DNA of 64,000 nt from Phaseolus vulgaris (GCF_000499845.2 NC_023758.2:6805080-6869079); one strand, 5' to 3'. Counted from the stretch's first letter, positions 37,823 to 50,600 are shown. A program made the numbers and translations. Notes: a model not told the origin generated them from the letters alone.

Positions 37823-40800
37823 GTTTTATAACCTAGGAAACTATAAGAAAGTGAATGTTCTGAATAATAATAGTTTAAAAGTATCTTAACTATGGAAAAC
37901 AAGCGTATTACTTAGCTAAATGTTTGCAACTTGTTCTTTACGCTATTAACTGAATAAAAACACTTATGATATCGTTGAAATCCAATTTCATGTGTTAAAA
38001 TTGTATTTTGATATGTTTAATACTTCTTTTACAATCTAAGGTCTATTCATTGATTGAAACACTTATGATATCTTTGAAAAACAATTTCATGTGTTAAAAT
38101 TGTGTTTTGATATGTTTAATACTTCTTTCATTTACAATCTAAGGTTTTATAACCTAGGAAACTATAAGAAAGTGAATGTTCTGTAGAATAATAGTTTAAA
38201 AGTATCTTAACTATGGAAAACAAGCGTATTACTTAGCTAAATGTTTCCAACTTGTTCTTTTCACTATTGACTGAATAAAAACACTTATGATATCTTTGAA
38301 ATCCAATTTCATGTGTTAAAATTGTATTTTGATATGTTTAATACTTCTTTTACAATCTAAGATCTATTCATTGATTGAAACACTTATGATACCTTTGAAA
38401 AACCATTTCATGTGTTCAAATTGTATTTTGATATGTTTAATACTTCTTTTACAATCTAAGGTCTATTCATTGATTGAAACACTTATGATATCTTTGAAAA
38501 ACAATTTCATGTGTTAAAATTGTGTTTTGATTTCTTTAATACTTCTTTCATTTACAATCTAAGGTTTTATAACCTAGGAAACTATAAGAAAGTGAATGTT
38601 CTGTATAATAATAGTTTAAAAGTATCTTAACTATGGAAAACAAGCGTATTACTTAGCTAAATGTTTGCAACTTGTTCTTTACGCTATTAACTGAATAAAA
38701 ACACTTATGATATCTTTGAAATCCAATTTCATGTGTTAAAATTGTATTTTGATATGTTTAATACTTCTTTTACAATCTAAGGTCTATTCATTGATTGAAA
38801 CACTTATGATACCTTTGAAAAACCATTTCATGTGTTCAAATTGTATTTTGATATGTTTAATACTTCTTTTACAATCTAAGGTCTATTCATTGATTGAAAC
38901 ACTTATGATATCTTTGAAAAACAATTTCATGTGTTAAAATTGTGTTTTGATTTCTTTAATACTTCTTTCATTTACAATCTAAGGTTTTATAACCTAGGAA
39001 ACTATAAGAAAGTGAATGTTCTGTATAATAATAGTTTAAAAGTATCTTAACTATGGAAAACAAGCGTATTACTTAGCTAAATGTTTGCAACTTGTTCTTT
39101 ACGCTATTAACTGAATAAAAACACTTATGATATCTTTGAAATCCAATTTCATGTGTTAAAATTGTGTTTTGATATGTTTAATACTTCTTTCATTTACAAT
39201 CTAAGGTTTTATAACCTAGGAAACTATAAGAAAGTGAATGTTCTGTATAATAATAGTTTAAAAGTATCTTAACTATGGAGAACAAGCGTATTACTTAGCT
39301 AAATGTTTGCAACTTGTTCTTTTCGCTATTAACTGAATGAAAACACTTATGATATCTTTGAAAACCAATTTCATGTGTTAAAATTGTGTTTTGATATGTT
39401 TAATATTTCTTTTACAATCTTAGTGTATGAATTGATTGAAACACTCATGAATATATTCGAAAAACAATTTCACGTGTTAAAATTGTGTTTTCATATATTT
39501 TTTACAATCTAAGGTCTATTACTTGATTGAAACACTTATGATACCTTTGAAAAACCATTTCATGTGTTCAAATTGTATTTTGATATGTTTAATACTTCTT
39601 TTACAATCTAAGGTCTATTCATTGATTGAAACACTTATGATATCTTTGAAAAACAATTTCATGTGTTAAAATTGTGTTTTGAGATGTTTAATACTTCTTT
39701 CATTTACAATCTAAGGTTTTATAACCTAGGAAACTATAAGAAAGTGAATGTTCTGTATAATAATAGTTTAAAAGTATCTTAACTATGGAAAACAAGCGTA
39801 TTACTTAGCTAAATGTTTGCAACTTGTTCTTTACGCTATTAACTGAATAAAAACACTTATGATATCGTTGAAATCCAATATCATGAGTTAAAATTGTATT
39901 TTGATATGTTTAATACTTCTTTTACAATCTAAGGTCTATTCATTGATTGAAACACTTATGATATCTTTGAAAAACAATTTCATGTGTTAAAATTGTGTTT
40001 TGATATGTTTAATACTTCTTTCATTTACAATCTAAGGTTTTATAACCTAGGAAACTATAAGAAAGTGAATGTTCTGTAGAATAATAGTTTAAAAGTATCT
40101 TAACTATGGAAAACAAGCGTATTACTTAGCTAAATGTTTGCAACTTGTTCTTTACGCTATTAACTGAATAAAAACACTTATGATATCTTTGAAATCCAAT
40201 TTCATGTGTTAAAATTGTATTTTGATATGTTTAATACTTCTTTTACAATCTAAGGTCTATTCATTGATTGAAACACTTATGATATCTTTGAAAAACAATT
40301 TCATGTGTTAATATTGTGTTTTGATATGTTTAATACTTCTTTCATTTACAATCTAAGGTTTTATAACCTAGGAAACTATAAGAAAGTGAATGTTCTGTAG
40401 AATAATAGTTTAAAAGTATCTTAACTATGGAAAACAAGCGTATTACTTAGCTAAATGTTTGCAACTTGTTCTTTTCACTATTGACTGAATAAAAACACTA
40501 ATGATATCTTTGAAATCCAATTTCATGTGTTAAAATTGTATTTTGATATGTTTAATACTTCTTTTACAATCTAAGGTCTATTCATTGATTGAAACACTTA
40601 TGATATCTTTGAAAAACAATTTCATGTGTTAAAATATTGTTTTGATATGTTTAATACTTCTTTCATTTACAATCTAAGGTTTTATAACCTAGGAAACTAT
40701 AAGAAAGTGAATGTTCTGTAGAATAATAGTTTAAAAGTATCTTAACTATGGAAAACAAGCGTATTACTTAGCTAAATGTTTGCAACTTGTTCTTTACGCT

Positions 40801-40900
40801 ATTAACTGAATAAAAACACTTATGATATCTTTGAAATCCAATTTCATGTGTTAAAATTGTGTTTTGATATGTTTAATACTTCTTTCATTTACAATCTAAG
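37823..40900 (+). repeat. Mixed-length units with a 420-bp duplication
   Basis: Unit lengths are 321, 420, 420, 222, 510, 321, 321, 321, 222. The two 420-bp units (38144-38563 and 38564-38983, C-A-E-B) are near-identical; the first has AAGATCTATTC and TTTCCAAC. The order 420, 222, 510, 321 foreshadows the seven-unit HOR that follows, and CATGAGTTAAAA near 39.9 kb is shared with it. Confidence 0.82.
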
Positions 40901-43237
40901 GTTTTATAACCTAGGAAACTATAAGAAAGTGAATGTTCTGTAGAATAATAGTTTAAAAGAATCTTAACTATGGAAAACAAGCGTATTACTTATCTAAATG
41001 TTTGCAACTTGTTCTTTTCACTATTGACTGAATAAAAACACTTATGATATCTTTGAAATCCAATTTCATGTGTTAAAATTGTATTTTGATATGTTTAATA
41101 CTTCTTTTACAATCTAAGGTCTATTCATTGATTGAAACACTTATGATACCTTTGAAAAACCATTTCATGTGTTCAAATTGTATTTTGATATGTTTAATAC
41201 TTCTTTTACAATCTAAGGTCTATTCATTGATTGAAACACTTATGATATCTTTGAAAAACAATTTCATGTGTTAAAATTGTGTTTTGATTTCTTTAATACT
41301 TCTTTCATTTACAATCTAAGGTTTTATAACCTAGGAAACTATAAGAAAGTGAATGTTCTGTATAATAATAGTTTAAAAGTATCTTAACTATGGAAAACAA
41401 GCGTATTACTTAGCTAAATGTTTGCAACTTGTTCTTTACGCTATTAACTGAATAAAAACACTTATGATATCTTTGAAATCCAATTTCATGTGTTAAAATT
41501 GTGTTTTGATATGTTTAATACTTCTTTCATTTACAATCTAAGGTTTTATAACCTAGGAAACTATAAGAAAGTGAATGTTCTGTAGAATAATAGTTTAAAA
41601 GAATCTTAACTATGGAAAACAAGCGTATTACTTAGCTAAATGTTTGCAACTTGTTCTTTTCACTATTGACTGAATAAAAACACTTATGATATCTTTGAAA
41701 TCCAATTTCATGTGTTAAAATTGTATTTTGATATGTTTAATACTTCTTTTACAATCTAAGGTCTATTCATTGATTGAAACACTTATGATACCTTTGAAAA
41801 ACCATTTCATGTGTTCAAATTGTATTTTGATATGTTTAATACTTCTTTTACAATCTAAGGTCTATTCATTGATTGAAACACTTATGATATCTTTGAAAAA
41901 CAATTTCATGTGTTAAAATTGTGTTTTGATTTCTTTAATACTTCTTTCATTTACAATCTAAGGTTTTATAACCTAGGAAACTATAAGAAAGTGAATGTTC
42001 TGTATAATAATAGTTTAAAAGTATCTTAACTATGGAAAACAAGCGTATTACTTAGCTAAATGTTTGCAACTTGTTCTTTACGCTATTAACTGAATAAAAA
42101 CACTTATGATATCTTTGAAATCCAATTTCATGTGTTAAAATTGTGTTTTGATATGTTTAATACTTCTTTCATTTACAATCTAAGGTTTTATAACCTAGGA
42201 AACTATAAGAAAGTGAATGTTCTGTATAATAATAGTTTAAAAGTATCTTAACTATGGAGAACAAGCGTATTACTTAGCTAAATGTTTGCAACTTGTTATT
42301 TTCGCTATTAACTGAATGAAAACACTTATGATATCTTTGAAAACCAATTTCATGTGTTAAAATTGTGTTTTGATATGTTTAATATTTCTTTTACAATCTT
42401 AGTGTATGAATTGATTGAAACACTCATGAATATATTCGAAAAACAATTTCACGTGTTAAAATTGTGTTTTCATATATTTTTTACAATCTAAGGTCTATTA
42501 CTTGATTGAAACACTTATGATACCTTTGAAAAACCATTTCATGTGTTCAAATTGTATTTTGATATGTTTAATACTTCTTTTACAATCTAAGGTCTATTCA
42601 TTGATTGAAACACTTATGATATCTTTGAAAAACAATTTCATGTGTTAAAATTGTGTTTTGAGATGTTTAATACTTCTTTCATTTACAATCTAAGGTTTTA
42701 TAACCTAGGAAACTATAAGAAAGTGAATGTTCTGTATAATAATAGTTTAAAAGTATCTTAACTATGGAAAACAAGCGTATTACTTAGCTAAATGTTTGCA
42801 ACTTGTTCTTTACGCTATTAACTGAATAAAAACACTTATGATATCGTTGAAATCCAATTTCATGAGTTAAAATTGTATTTTGATATGTTTAATACTTCTT
42901 TTACAATCTAAGGTCTATTCATTGATTGAAACACTTATGATATCTTTGAAAAACAATTTCATGTGTTAAAATATTGTTTTGATATGTTTAATACTTCTTT
43001 CATTTACAATCTAAGGTTTTATAACCTAGGAAACTATAAGAAAGTGAATGTTCTGTAGAATAATAGTTTAAAAGTATCTTAACTATGGAAAAGAAGCGTA
43101 TTACTTAGCTAAATGTTTGCAACTTGTTCTTTACGCTATTAACTGAATAAAAACACTTATGATATCTTTGAAATCCAATTTCATGTGTTAAAATTGTGTT
43201 TTGATATGTTTAATACTTCTTTCATTTACAATCTAAG
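40901..43237 (+). repeat. 2337-bp seven-unit higher-order repeat, copy 1
   Basis: Unit lengths are 420, 222, 420, 222, 510, 321, 222, which sum to 2337. Markers are TTATCTAAATG in the first unit, AAAGAATCTTAAC, GGAGAACAAG before the 510-bp unit, CATGAGTTAAAA and AAAATATTG in the 321-bp unit, and GGAAAAGAAGCG in the last. A private change is TTGTTATTTTCG near 42,296. Confidence 0.93.
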
Positions 43238-43356
43238 GTTTTATAACCTAGGAAACTATAAGAAAGTGAATGTTCTGTAGAATAATAGTTTAAAAGAATC
43301 TTAACTATGGAAAACAAGCGTATTACTTATCTAAATGTTTGCAACTTGTTCTTTTC
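43238..43356 (+). repeat. Module C (119-bp spacer), representative copy
   Basis: This is the conserved spacer that starts each unit. It begins GTTTTATAACCTAGG right after the AATCTAAG that ends module B. It runs through a GTTCTGTATAATAATAG or GTTCTGTAGAATAATAG segment, then AACAAGCGTATTACTTAG, and ends in a T-rich stretch before CTATT. Its length is fixed: unit lengths equal 119 plus the sum of the subunit lengths. The 3' part resembles the 99-bp subunits, so C may be partly a decayed subunit. No coding potential is seen. Confidence 0.9.
43241..43261. other. Dyad around CCTAGG in module C (representative)
   Basis: TTATA and TATAA arms flank an 11-base centre that contains the palindrome CCTAGG. 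CCTAGG is kept in about 184 of 188 copies by hand count. The right arm is broken in copies reading ACTATTAG (for example near 20.4, 24.1 and 28.4 kb), while the central hexamer is retained there. No known protein site is claimed. Confidence 0.6.
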
Positions 43357-43455
43357 ACTATTGACTGAATAAAAACACTTATGATATCTTTGAAATCCAA
43401 TTTCATGTGTTAAAATTGTATTTTGATATGTTTAATACTTCTTTTACAATCTAAG
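43357..43455 (+). repeat. Module A (99-bp subunit), representative copy
   Basis: This is the first subunit after C. It is recognised by CTATT plus TTGACTGAATAAAAA or a variant, then CACTTATGATATCTTTG, GAAATCC or GAAAACC, CAATTTCATGTG, and a T-rich tail ending AATCTAAG. It is homologous along its length to E, D and B. The junction with the next subunit falls exactly at 43455/43456. A-specific variants along the window include CGTTG for CTTTG and CATGTCATAAAA for CATGTGTTAAAA. Confidence 0.88.
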
Positions 43456-43554
43456 GTCTATTCATTGATTGAAACACTTATGATACCTTTGAAAAACCAT
43501 TTCATGTGTTCAAATTGTATTTTGATATGTTTAATACTTCTTTTACAATCTAAG
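43456..43554 (+). repeat. Module E (99-bp subunit), representative copy
   Basis: This subunit occurs only in units longer than 321 bp. It is recognised by GATACCTTTGAAAAACC (B has GATATCTTTG) and by GTTCAAATTG where B has GTTAAAATTG. It lies between A or D and B. In frame it reads as 33 codons without a stop, which is why long frames appear in units with consecutive A/E/B modules. A variant near 18.0, 25.1 and 27.2 kb reads GAATAATC in place of GAAAAACC. Confidence 0.88.
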
Positions 43555-43657
43555 GTCTATTCATTGATTGAAACACTTATGATATCTTTGAAAAACAATT
43601 TCATGTGTTAAAATTGTGTTTTGATTTCTTTAATACTTCTTTCATTTACAATCTAAG
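43555..43657 (+). repeat. Module B (103-bp subunit), representative copy
   Basis: B is always the last subunit before C. It is four bases longer than A because its tail reads CTTTCATTTAC instead of CTTTTAC. The core is GAAAAACAATTTCATGTG, with CATCTG replacing CATGTG in roughly the first 17 kb. B variants (GAGATG, GATTTG or GATTTC for GATATG, and AAAATATTG) mark individual unit types. The lengths 119+99+103 add up to the common 321-bp unit. Confidence 0.9.
43595..43617. other. Inverted repeat within each subunit (representative)
   Basis: ACAATTT and AAATTGT form 7-bp arms around the 9-base spacer CATGTGTTA. Past one mismatch, A:T pairing continues for three more bases in module B. The same dyad, with 6- to 7-bp arms, is present in most A, B and D modules. 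The 7-bp deletion in 314-bp units destroys it. Dyad symmetry is common in centromeric satellites lacking a CENP-B box; a role here is inference. Confidence 0.7.
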
Positions 43658-44640
43658 GTTTTATAACCTAGGAAACTATAAGAAAGTGAATGTTCTGTAT
43701 AATAATAGTTTAAAAGTATCTTAACTATGGAAAACAAGCGTATTACTTAGCTAAATGTTTGCAACTTGTTCTTTACGCTATTAACTGAATAAAAACACTT
43801 ATGATATCTTTGAAATCCAATTTCATGTGTTAAAATTGTGTTTTGATATGTTTAATACTTCTTTCATTTACAATCTAAGGTTTTATAACCTAGGAAACTA
43901 TAAGAAAGTGAATGTTCTGTAGAATAATAGTTTAAAAGAATCTTAACTATGGAAAACAAGCGTATTACTTAGCTAAATGTTTGCAACTTGTTCTTTTCAC
44001 TATTGACTGAATAAAAACACTTATGATATCTTTGAAATCCAATTTCATGTGTTAAAATTGTATTTTGATATGTTTAATACTTCTTTTACAATCTAAGGTC
44101 TATTCATTGATTGAAACACTTATGATACCTTTGAAAAACCATTTCATGTGTTCAAATTGTATTTTGATATGTTTAATACTTCTTTTACAATCTAAGGTCT
44201 ATTCATTGATTGAAACACTTATGATATCTTTGAAAAACAATTTCATGTGTTAAAATTGTGTTTTGATTTCTTTAATACTTCTTTCATTTACAATCTAAGG
44301 TTTTATAACCTAGGAAACTATAAGAAAGTGAATGTTCTGTATAATAATAGTTTAAAAGTATCTTAACTATGGAAAACAAGCGTATTACTTAGCTAAATGT
44401 TTGCAACTTGTTCTTTACGCTATTAACTGAATAAAAACACTTATGATATCTTTGAAATCCAATTTCATGTGTTAAAATTGTGTTTTGATATGTTTAATAC
44501 TTCTTTCATTTACAATCTAAGGTTTTATAACCTAGGAAACTATAAGAAAGTGAATGTTCTGTATAATAATAGTTTAAAAGTATCTTAACTATGGAGAACA
44601 AGCGTATTACTTAGCTAAATGTTTGCAACTTGTTCTTTTC

Positions 44641-44739
44641 GCTATTAACTGAATGAAAACACTTATGATATCTTTGAAAACCAATTTCATGTGTTAAAAT
44701 TGTGTTTTGATATGTTTAATATTTCTTTTACAATCTTAG
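44641..44739 (+). repeat. Module A' (99-bp subunit of extended units), representative copy
   Basis: A' is the first subunit of the 510-bp units. It differs from A in reading GAATGAAAACAC and GAAAACC at the front, TTTAATATTTC in the tail, and in ending AATCTTAG instead of AATCTAAG. It is always followed by D in the extended units. In four 321-bp units (near 18.4, 22.4, 25.5 and 27.6 kb) an A'-type front is fused to a B-type end. Confidence 0.85.
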
Positions 44740-44829
44740 TGTATGAATTGATTGAAACACTCATGAATATATTCGAGAAACAATTTCACGTGTTAAAATT
44801 GTGTTTTCATATATTTTTTACAATCTAAG
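44740..44829 (+). repeat. Module D (90-bp subunit with palindromes), representative copy
   Basis: D starts TGTATGAATTG, carries the palindrome GAATATATTC at 44765-44774, then usually TTTCACGTG, and has a shortened tail (TTTTCATATATTTTTTAC) that makes it 9 bp shorter than A. It is found once in each of about 20 units, never in tandem. The three earliest copies of one type (near 1.4, 5.9 and 10.5 kb) read GACGTG, and the copy near 17.9 kb reads CATGTG. Three copies (near 21.0, 31.5 and 33.4 kb) read GAATATATTTG, breaking the first palindrome. Confidence 0.85.
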
Positions 44830-45574
44830 GTCTATTACTTGATTGAAACACTTATGATACCTTTGAAAAACCATTTCATGTGTTCAAATTGTATTTTGAT
44901 ATGTTTAATACTTCTTTGACAATCTAAGGTCTATTCATTGATTGAAACACTTATGATATCTTTGAAAAACAATTTCATGTGTTAAAATTGTGTTTTGAGA
45001 TGTTTAATACTTCTTTCATTTACAATCTAAGGTTTTATAACCTAGGAAACTATAAGAAAGTGAATGTTCTGTATAATAATAGTTTAAAAGTATCTTAACT
45101 ATGGAAAACAAGCGTATTACTTAGCTAAATGTTTGCAACTTGTTCTTTACGCTATTAACTGAATAAAAACACTTATGATATCGTTGAAATCCAATTTCAT
45201 GAGTTAAAATTGTATTTTGATATGTTTAATACTTCTTTTACAATCTAAGGTCTATTCATTGATTGAAACACTTATGATATCTTTGAAAAACAATTTCATG
45301 TGTTAAAATATTGTTTTGATATGTTTAATACTTCTTTCATTTACAATCTAAGGTTTTATAACCTAGGAAACTATAAGAAAGTGAATGTTCTGTAGAATAA
45401 TAGTTTAAAAGTATCTTAACTATGGAAAAGAAGCGTATTACTTAGCTAAATGTTTGCAACTTGTTCTTTACGCTATTAACTGAATAAAAACACTTATGAT
45501 ATCTTTGAAATCCAATTTCATGTGTTAAAATTGTGTTTTGATATGTTTAATACTTCTTTCATTTACAATCTAAG

Positions 45575-47689
45575 GTTTTATAACCTAGGAAACTATAAGA
45601 AAGTGAATGTTCTGTAGAATAATAGTTTAAAAGAATCTTAACTATGGAAAACAAGCGTATTACTTATCTAAATGTTTGCAACTTGTTCTTTTCACTATTG
45701 ACTGAATAAAAACACTTATGATATCTTTGAAATCCAATTTCATGTGTTAAAATTGTATTTTGATATGTTTAATACTTCTTTTACAATCTAAGGTCTATTC
45801 ATTGATTGAAACACTTATGATACCTTTGAAAAACCATTTCATGTGTTCAAATTGTATTTTGATATGTTTAATACTTCTTTTACAATCTAAGGTCTATTCA
45901 TTGATTGAAACACTTATGATATCTTTGAAAAACAATTTCATGTGTTAAAATTGTGTTTTGATTTCTTTAATACTTCTTTCATTTACAATCTAAGGTTTTA
46001 TAACCTAGGAAACTATAAGAAAGTGAATGTTCTGTATAATAATAGTTTAAAAGTATCTTAACTATGGAAAACAAGCGTATTACTTAGCTAAATGTTTGCA
46101 ACTTGTTCTTTACGCTATTAACTGAATAAAAACACTTATGATATCTTTGAAATCCAATTTCATGTGTTAAAATTGTGTTTTGATATGTTTAATACTTCTT
46201 TCATTTACAATCTAAGGTTTTATAACCTAGGAAACTATAAGAAAGTGAATGTTCTGTAGAATAATAGTTTAAAAGAATCTTAACTATGGAAAACAAGCGT
46301 ATTACTTAGCTAAATGTTTGCAACTTGTTCTTTTCACTATTGACTGAATAAAAACACTTATGATATCTTTGAAATCCAATTTCATGTGTTAAAATTGTAT
46401 TTTGATATGTTTAATACTTCTTTTACAATCTAAGGTCTATTCATTGATTGAAACACTTATGATACCTTTGAAAAACCATTTCATGTGTTCAAATTGTATT
46501 TTGATATGTTTAATACTTCTTTTACAATCTAAGGTCTATTCATTGATTGAAACACTTATGATATCTTTGAAAAACAATTTCATGTGTTAAAATTGTGTTT
46601 TGATTTCTTTAATACTTCTTTCATTTACAATCTAAGGTTTTATAACCTAGGAAACTATAAGAAAGTGAATGTTCTGTATAATAATAGTTTAAAAGTATCT
46701 TAACTATGGAAAACAAGCGTATTACTTAGCTAAATGTTTGCAACTTGTTCTTTACGCTATTAACTGAATAAAAACACTTATGATATCTTTGAAATCCAAT
46801 TTCATGTGTTAAAATTGTGTTTTGATATGTTTAATACTTCTTTCATTTACAATCTAAGGTTTTATAACCTAGGAAACTATAAGAAAGTGAATGTTCTGTA
46901 TAATAATAGTTTAAAAGTATCTTAACTATGGAGAACAAGCGTATTACTTAGCTAAATGTTTGCAACTTGTTCTTTTCGCTATTAACTGAATGAAAACACT
47001 TATGATATCTTTGAAAACCAATTTCATGTGTTAAAATTGTGTTTTGATATGTTTAATATTTCTTTTACAATCTTAGTGTATGAATTGATTGAAACACTCA
47101 TGAATATATTCGAGAAACAATTTCACGTGTTAAAATTGTGTTTTCATATATTTTTTACAATCTAAGGTCTATTACTTGATTGAAACACTTATGATACCTT
47201 TGAAAAACCATTTCATGTGTTCAAATTGTATTTTGATATGTTTAATACTTCTTTTACAATCTAAGGTCTATTCATTGATTGAAACACTTATGATATCTTT
47301 GAAAAACAATTTCATGTGTTAAAATTGTGTTTTGAGATGTTTAATACTTCTTTCATTTACAATCTAAGGTTTTATAACCTAGGAAACTATAAGAAAGTGA
47401 ATGTTCTGTATAATAATAGTTTAAAAGTATCTTAACTATGGAAAACAAGCGTATTACTTAGCTAAATGTTTGCAACTTGTTCTTTACGCTATTAACTGAA
47501 TAAAAACACTTATGATATCGTTGAAATCCAATTTCATGTGTTAAAATTGTATTTTGATATGTTTAATACTTCTTTTACAATCTAAGGTCTATTCATTGAT
47601 TGAAACACTTATGATATCTTTGAAAAACAATTTCATGTGTTAAAATTGTGTTTTGATATGTTTAATACTTCTTTCATTTACAATCTAAG
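45575..47689 (+). repeat. 2337-bp seven-unit higher-order repeat, copy 3 (incomplete)
   Basis: It carries 420, 222, 420, 222, 510 and 321, but the last unit expected (222) is replaced by 321. Close similarity stops near 47.53 kb, where CATGAGTT and AAAATATTG are replaced by CATGTGTT and AAAATTGTG. It shares ATTCGAGAAAC with copy 2, so those two are the closest relatives. Confidence 0.88.
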
Positions 47690-50600
47690 GTTTTATAACC
47701 TAGGAAACTATAAGAAAGTGAATGTTCTGTAGAATAATAGTTTAAAAGAATCTTAACTATGGAAAACAAGCGTATTACTTAGCTAAATGTTTGCAACTTG
47801 TTCTTTTCACTATTGACTGAATAAAAACACTTATGATATCTTTGAAATCCAATTTCATGTGTTAAAATTGTATTTTGATATGTTTAATACTTCTTTTACA
47901 ATCTAAGGTCTATTCATTGATTGAAACACTTATGATATCTTTGAAAAACAATTTCATGTGTTAAAATTGTGTTTTGATATGTTTAATACTTCTTTCATTT
48001 ACAATCTAAGGTTTTATAACCTAGGAAACTATAAGAAAGTGAATGTTCTGTAGAATAATAGTTTAAAAGTATCTTAACTATGGAAAACAAGCGTATTACT
48101 TAGCTAAATGTTTGCAACTTGTTCTTTACGCTATTAACTGAATAAAAACACTTATGATATCTTTGAAATCCAATTTCATGTGTTAAAATTGTATTTTGAT
48201 ATGTTTAATACTTCTTTTACAATCTAAGGTCTATTCATTAATTGAAACACTTATGATATCTTTGAAAAACAATTTCATGTGTTAATATTGTGTTTTGATA
48301 TGTTTAATACTTCTTTCATTTACAATCTAAGGTTTTATAACCTAGGAAACTATAAGAAAGTGAATGTTCTGTAGAATAATAGTTTAAAAGTATCTTAACT
48401 ATGGAAAACAAGCGTATTACTTAGCTAAATGTTTGCAACTTGTTCTTTTCACTATTGACTGAATAAAAACACTTATGATATCTTTGAAATCCAATTTCAT
48501 GTGTTAAAATTGTATTTTGATATGTTTAATACTTCTTTTACAATCTAAGGTCTATTCATTAATTGAAACACTTATGATATCTTTGAAAAACAATTTCATG
48601 TGTTAATATTGTGTTTTGATATGTTTAATACTTCTTTCATTTACAATCTAAGGTTTTATAACCTAGGAAACTATAAGAAAGTGAATGTTCTGTAGAATAA
48701 TAGTTTAAAAGTATCTTAACTATGGAAAACAAGCGTATTACTTAGCTAAATGTTTGCAACTTGTTCTTTTCACTATTGACTGAATAAAAACACTTATGAT
48801 ATCTTTGAAATCCAATTTCATGTGTTAAAATTGTATTTTGATATGTTTAATACTTCTTTTACAATCTAAGGTCTATTCATTGATTGAAACACTTATGATA
48901 CCTTTGAAAAACCATTTCATGTGTTCAAATTGTGTTTTGATATGTTTAATACTTCTTTCATTTACAATCTAAGGTTTTATAACCTAGGAAACTATAAGAA
49001 AGTGAATGTTCTGTAGAATAATAGTTTAAAAGTATCTTAACTATGGAAAACAAGCGTATTACTTAGCTAAATGTTTGCAACTTGTTCTTTACGCTATTAA
49101 CTGAATAAAAACACTTATGATATCTTTGAAATCCAATTTCATGTGTTAAAATTGTGTTTTGATATGTTTAAATACTTCTTTCATTTACAATCTAAGGTTT
49201 TATAACCTAGGAAACTATAAGAAAGTGAATGTTCTGTATAATAATAGTTTAAAAGTATCTTAACTATGGAAAACAAGCGTATTACTTAGCTAAATGTTTG
49301 CAACTTGTTCTTTACGCTATTAACTGAATAAAAACACTTATGATATCGTTGAAATCCAATTTCATGTGTTAAAATTGTATTTTGATATGTTTAATACTTC
49401 TTTTACAATCTAAGGTCTATTCATTGATTGAAACACTTATGATATCTTTGAAAAACAATTTCATGTGTTAAAATTGTGTTTTGATATGTTTAATACTTCT
49501 TTCATTTACAATCTAAGGTTTTATAACCTAGGAAACTATAAGAAAGTGAATGTTCTGTAGAATAATAGTTTAAAAGTATCTTAACTATGGAAAACAAGCG
49601 TATTACTTAGCTAAATGTTTGCAACTTGTTCTTTTCACTATTGACTGAATAAAAACACTTATGATATCTTTGAAATCCAATTTCATGTGTTAAAATTGTA
49701 TTTTGATATGTTTAATACTTCTTTTACAATCTAAGGTCTATTCATTGATTGAAACACTTATGATATCTTTGAAAAACAATTTCATGTGTTAAAATATTGT
49801 TTTGATATGTTTAATACTTCTTTCATTTACAATCTAAGGTTTTATAACCTAGGAAACTATAAGAAAGTGAATGTTCTGTAGAATAATAGTTTAAAAGTAT
49901 CTTAACTATGGAAAACAAGCGTATTACTTAGCTAAATGTTTGCAACTTGTTCTTTACGCTATTAACTGAATAAAAACACTTATGATATCTTTGAAATCCA
50001 ATTTCATGTGTTAAAATTGTGTTTTGATATGTTTAATACTTCTTTCATTTACAATCTAAGGTTTTATAACCTAGGAAACTATAAGAAAGTGAATGTTCTG
50101 TATAATAATAGTTTAAAAGTATCTTAACTATGGAAAACAAGCGTATTACTTAGCTAAATGTTTGCAACTTGTTCTTTACGCTATTAACTGAATAAAAACA
50201 CTTATGATATCGTTGAAATCCAATTTCATGTGTTAAAATTGTATTTTGATATGTTTAATACTTCTTTTACAATCTAAGGTCTATTCATTGATTGAAACAC
50301 TTATGATATCTTTGAAAAACAATTTCATGTGTTAAAATTGTGTTTTGATATGTTTAATACTTCTTTCATTTACAATCTAAGGTTTTATAACCTAGGAAAC
50401 TATAAGAAAGTGAATGTTCTGTAGAATAATAGTTTAAAAGTATCTTAACTATGGAAAACAAGCGTATTACTTAGCTAAATGTTTGCAACTTGTTCTTTTC
50501 ACTATTGACTGAATAAAAACACTTATGATATCTTAGAAATCCAATTTCATGTGTTAAAATTGTATTTTGATATGTTTAATACTTCTTTTACAATCTAAGG

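Larger units (their letters stand above)
43238..45574 (+). repeat. 2337-bp seven-unit higher-order repeat, copy 2
   Basis: It has the same unit order and markers as the preceding copy. Private or shared marks are ATTCGAGAAAC near 44,772 (also in copy 3, not copy 1) and TTCTTTGACAATC near 44,915 (only here). The near-perfect identity by eye indicates a very young amplification. Confidence 0.93.

Noticed and set aside
43238..43261. TATAA-like strings as promoters
   Set aside because: TATAA occurs in every unit of a 75% A+T repeat and has no downstream gene; chance occurrence explains it.
43357..43657. Phased A/T tracts as evidence of curved DNA
   Set aside because: A and T runs do recur at roughly helical spacing in places, but with this base composition it could be chance. 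A curvature calculation against shuffled sequence would be needed to support it.
44740..44829. CACGTG as a functional E-box or G-box
   Set aside because: A six-base palindrome in a repeat is not evidence of regulation. It is kept only as an observation on module D.
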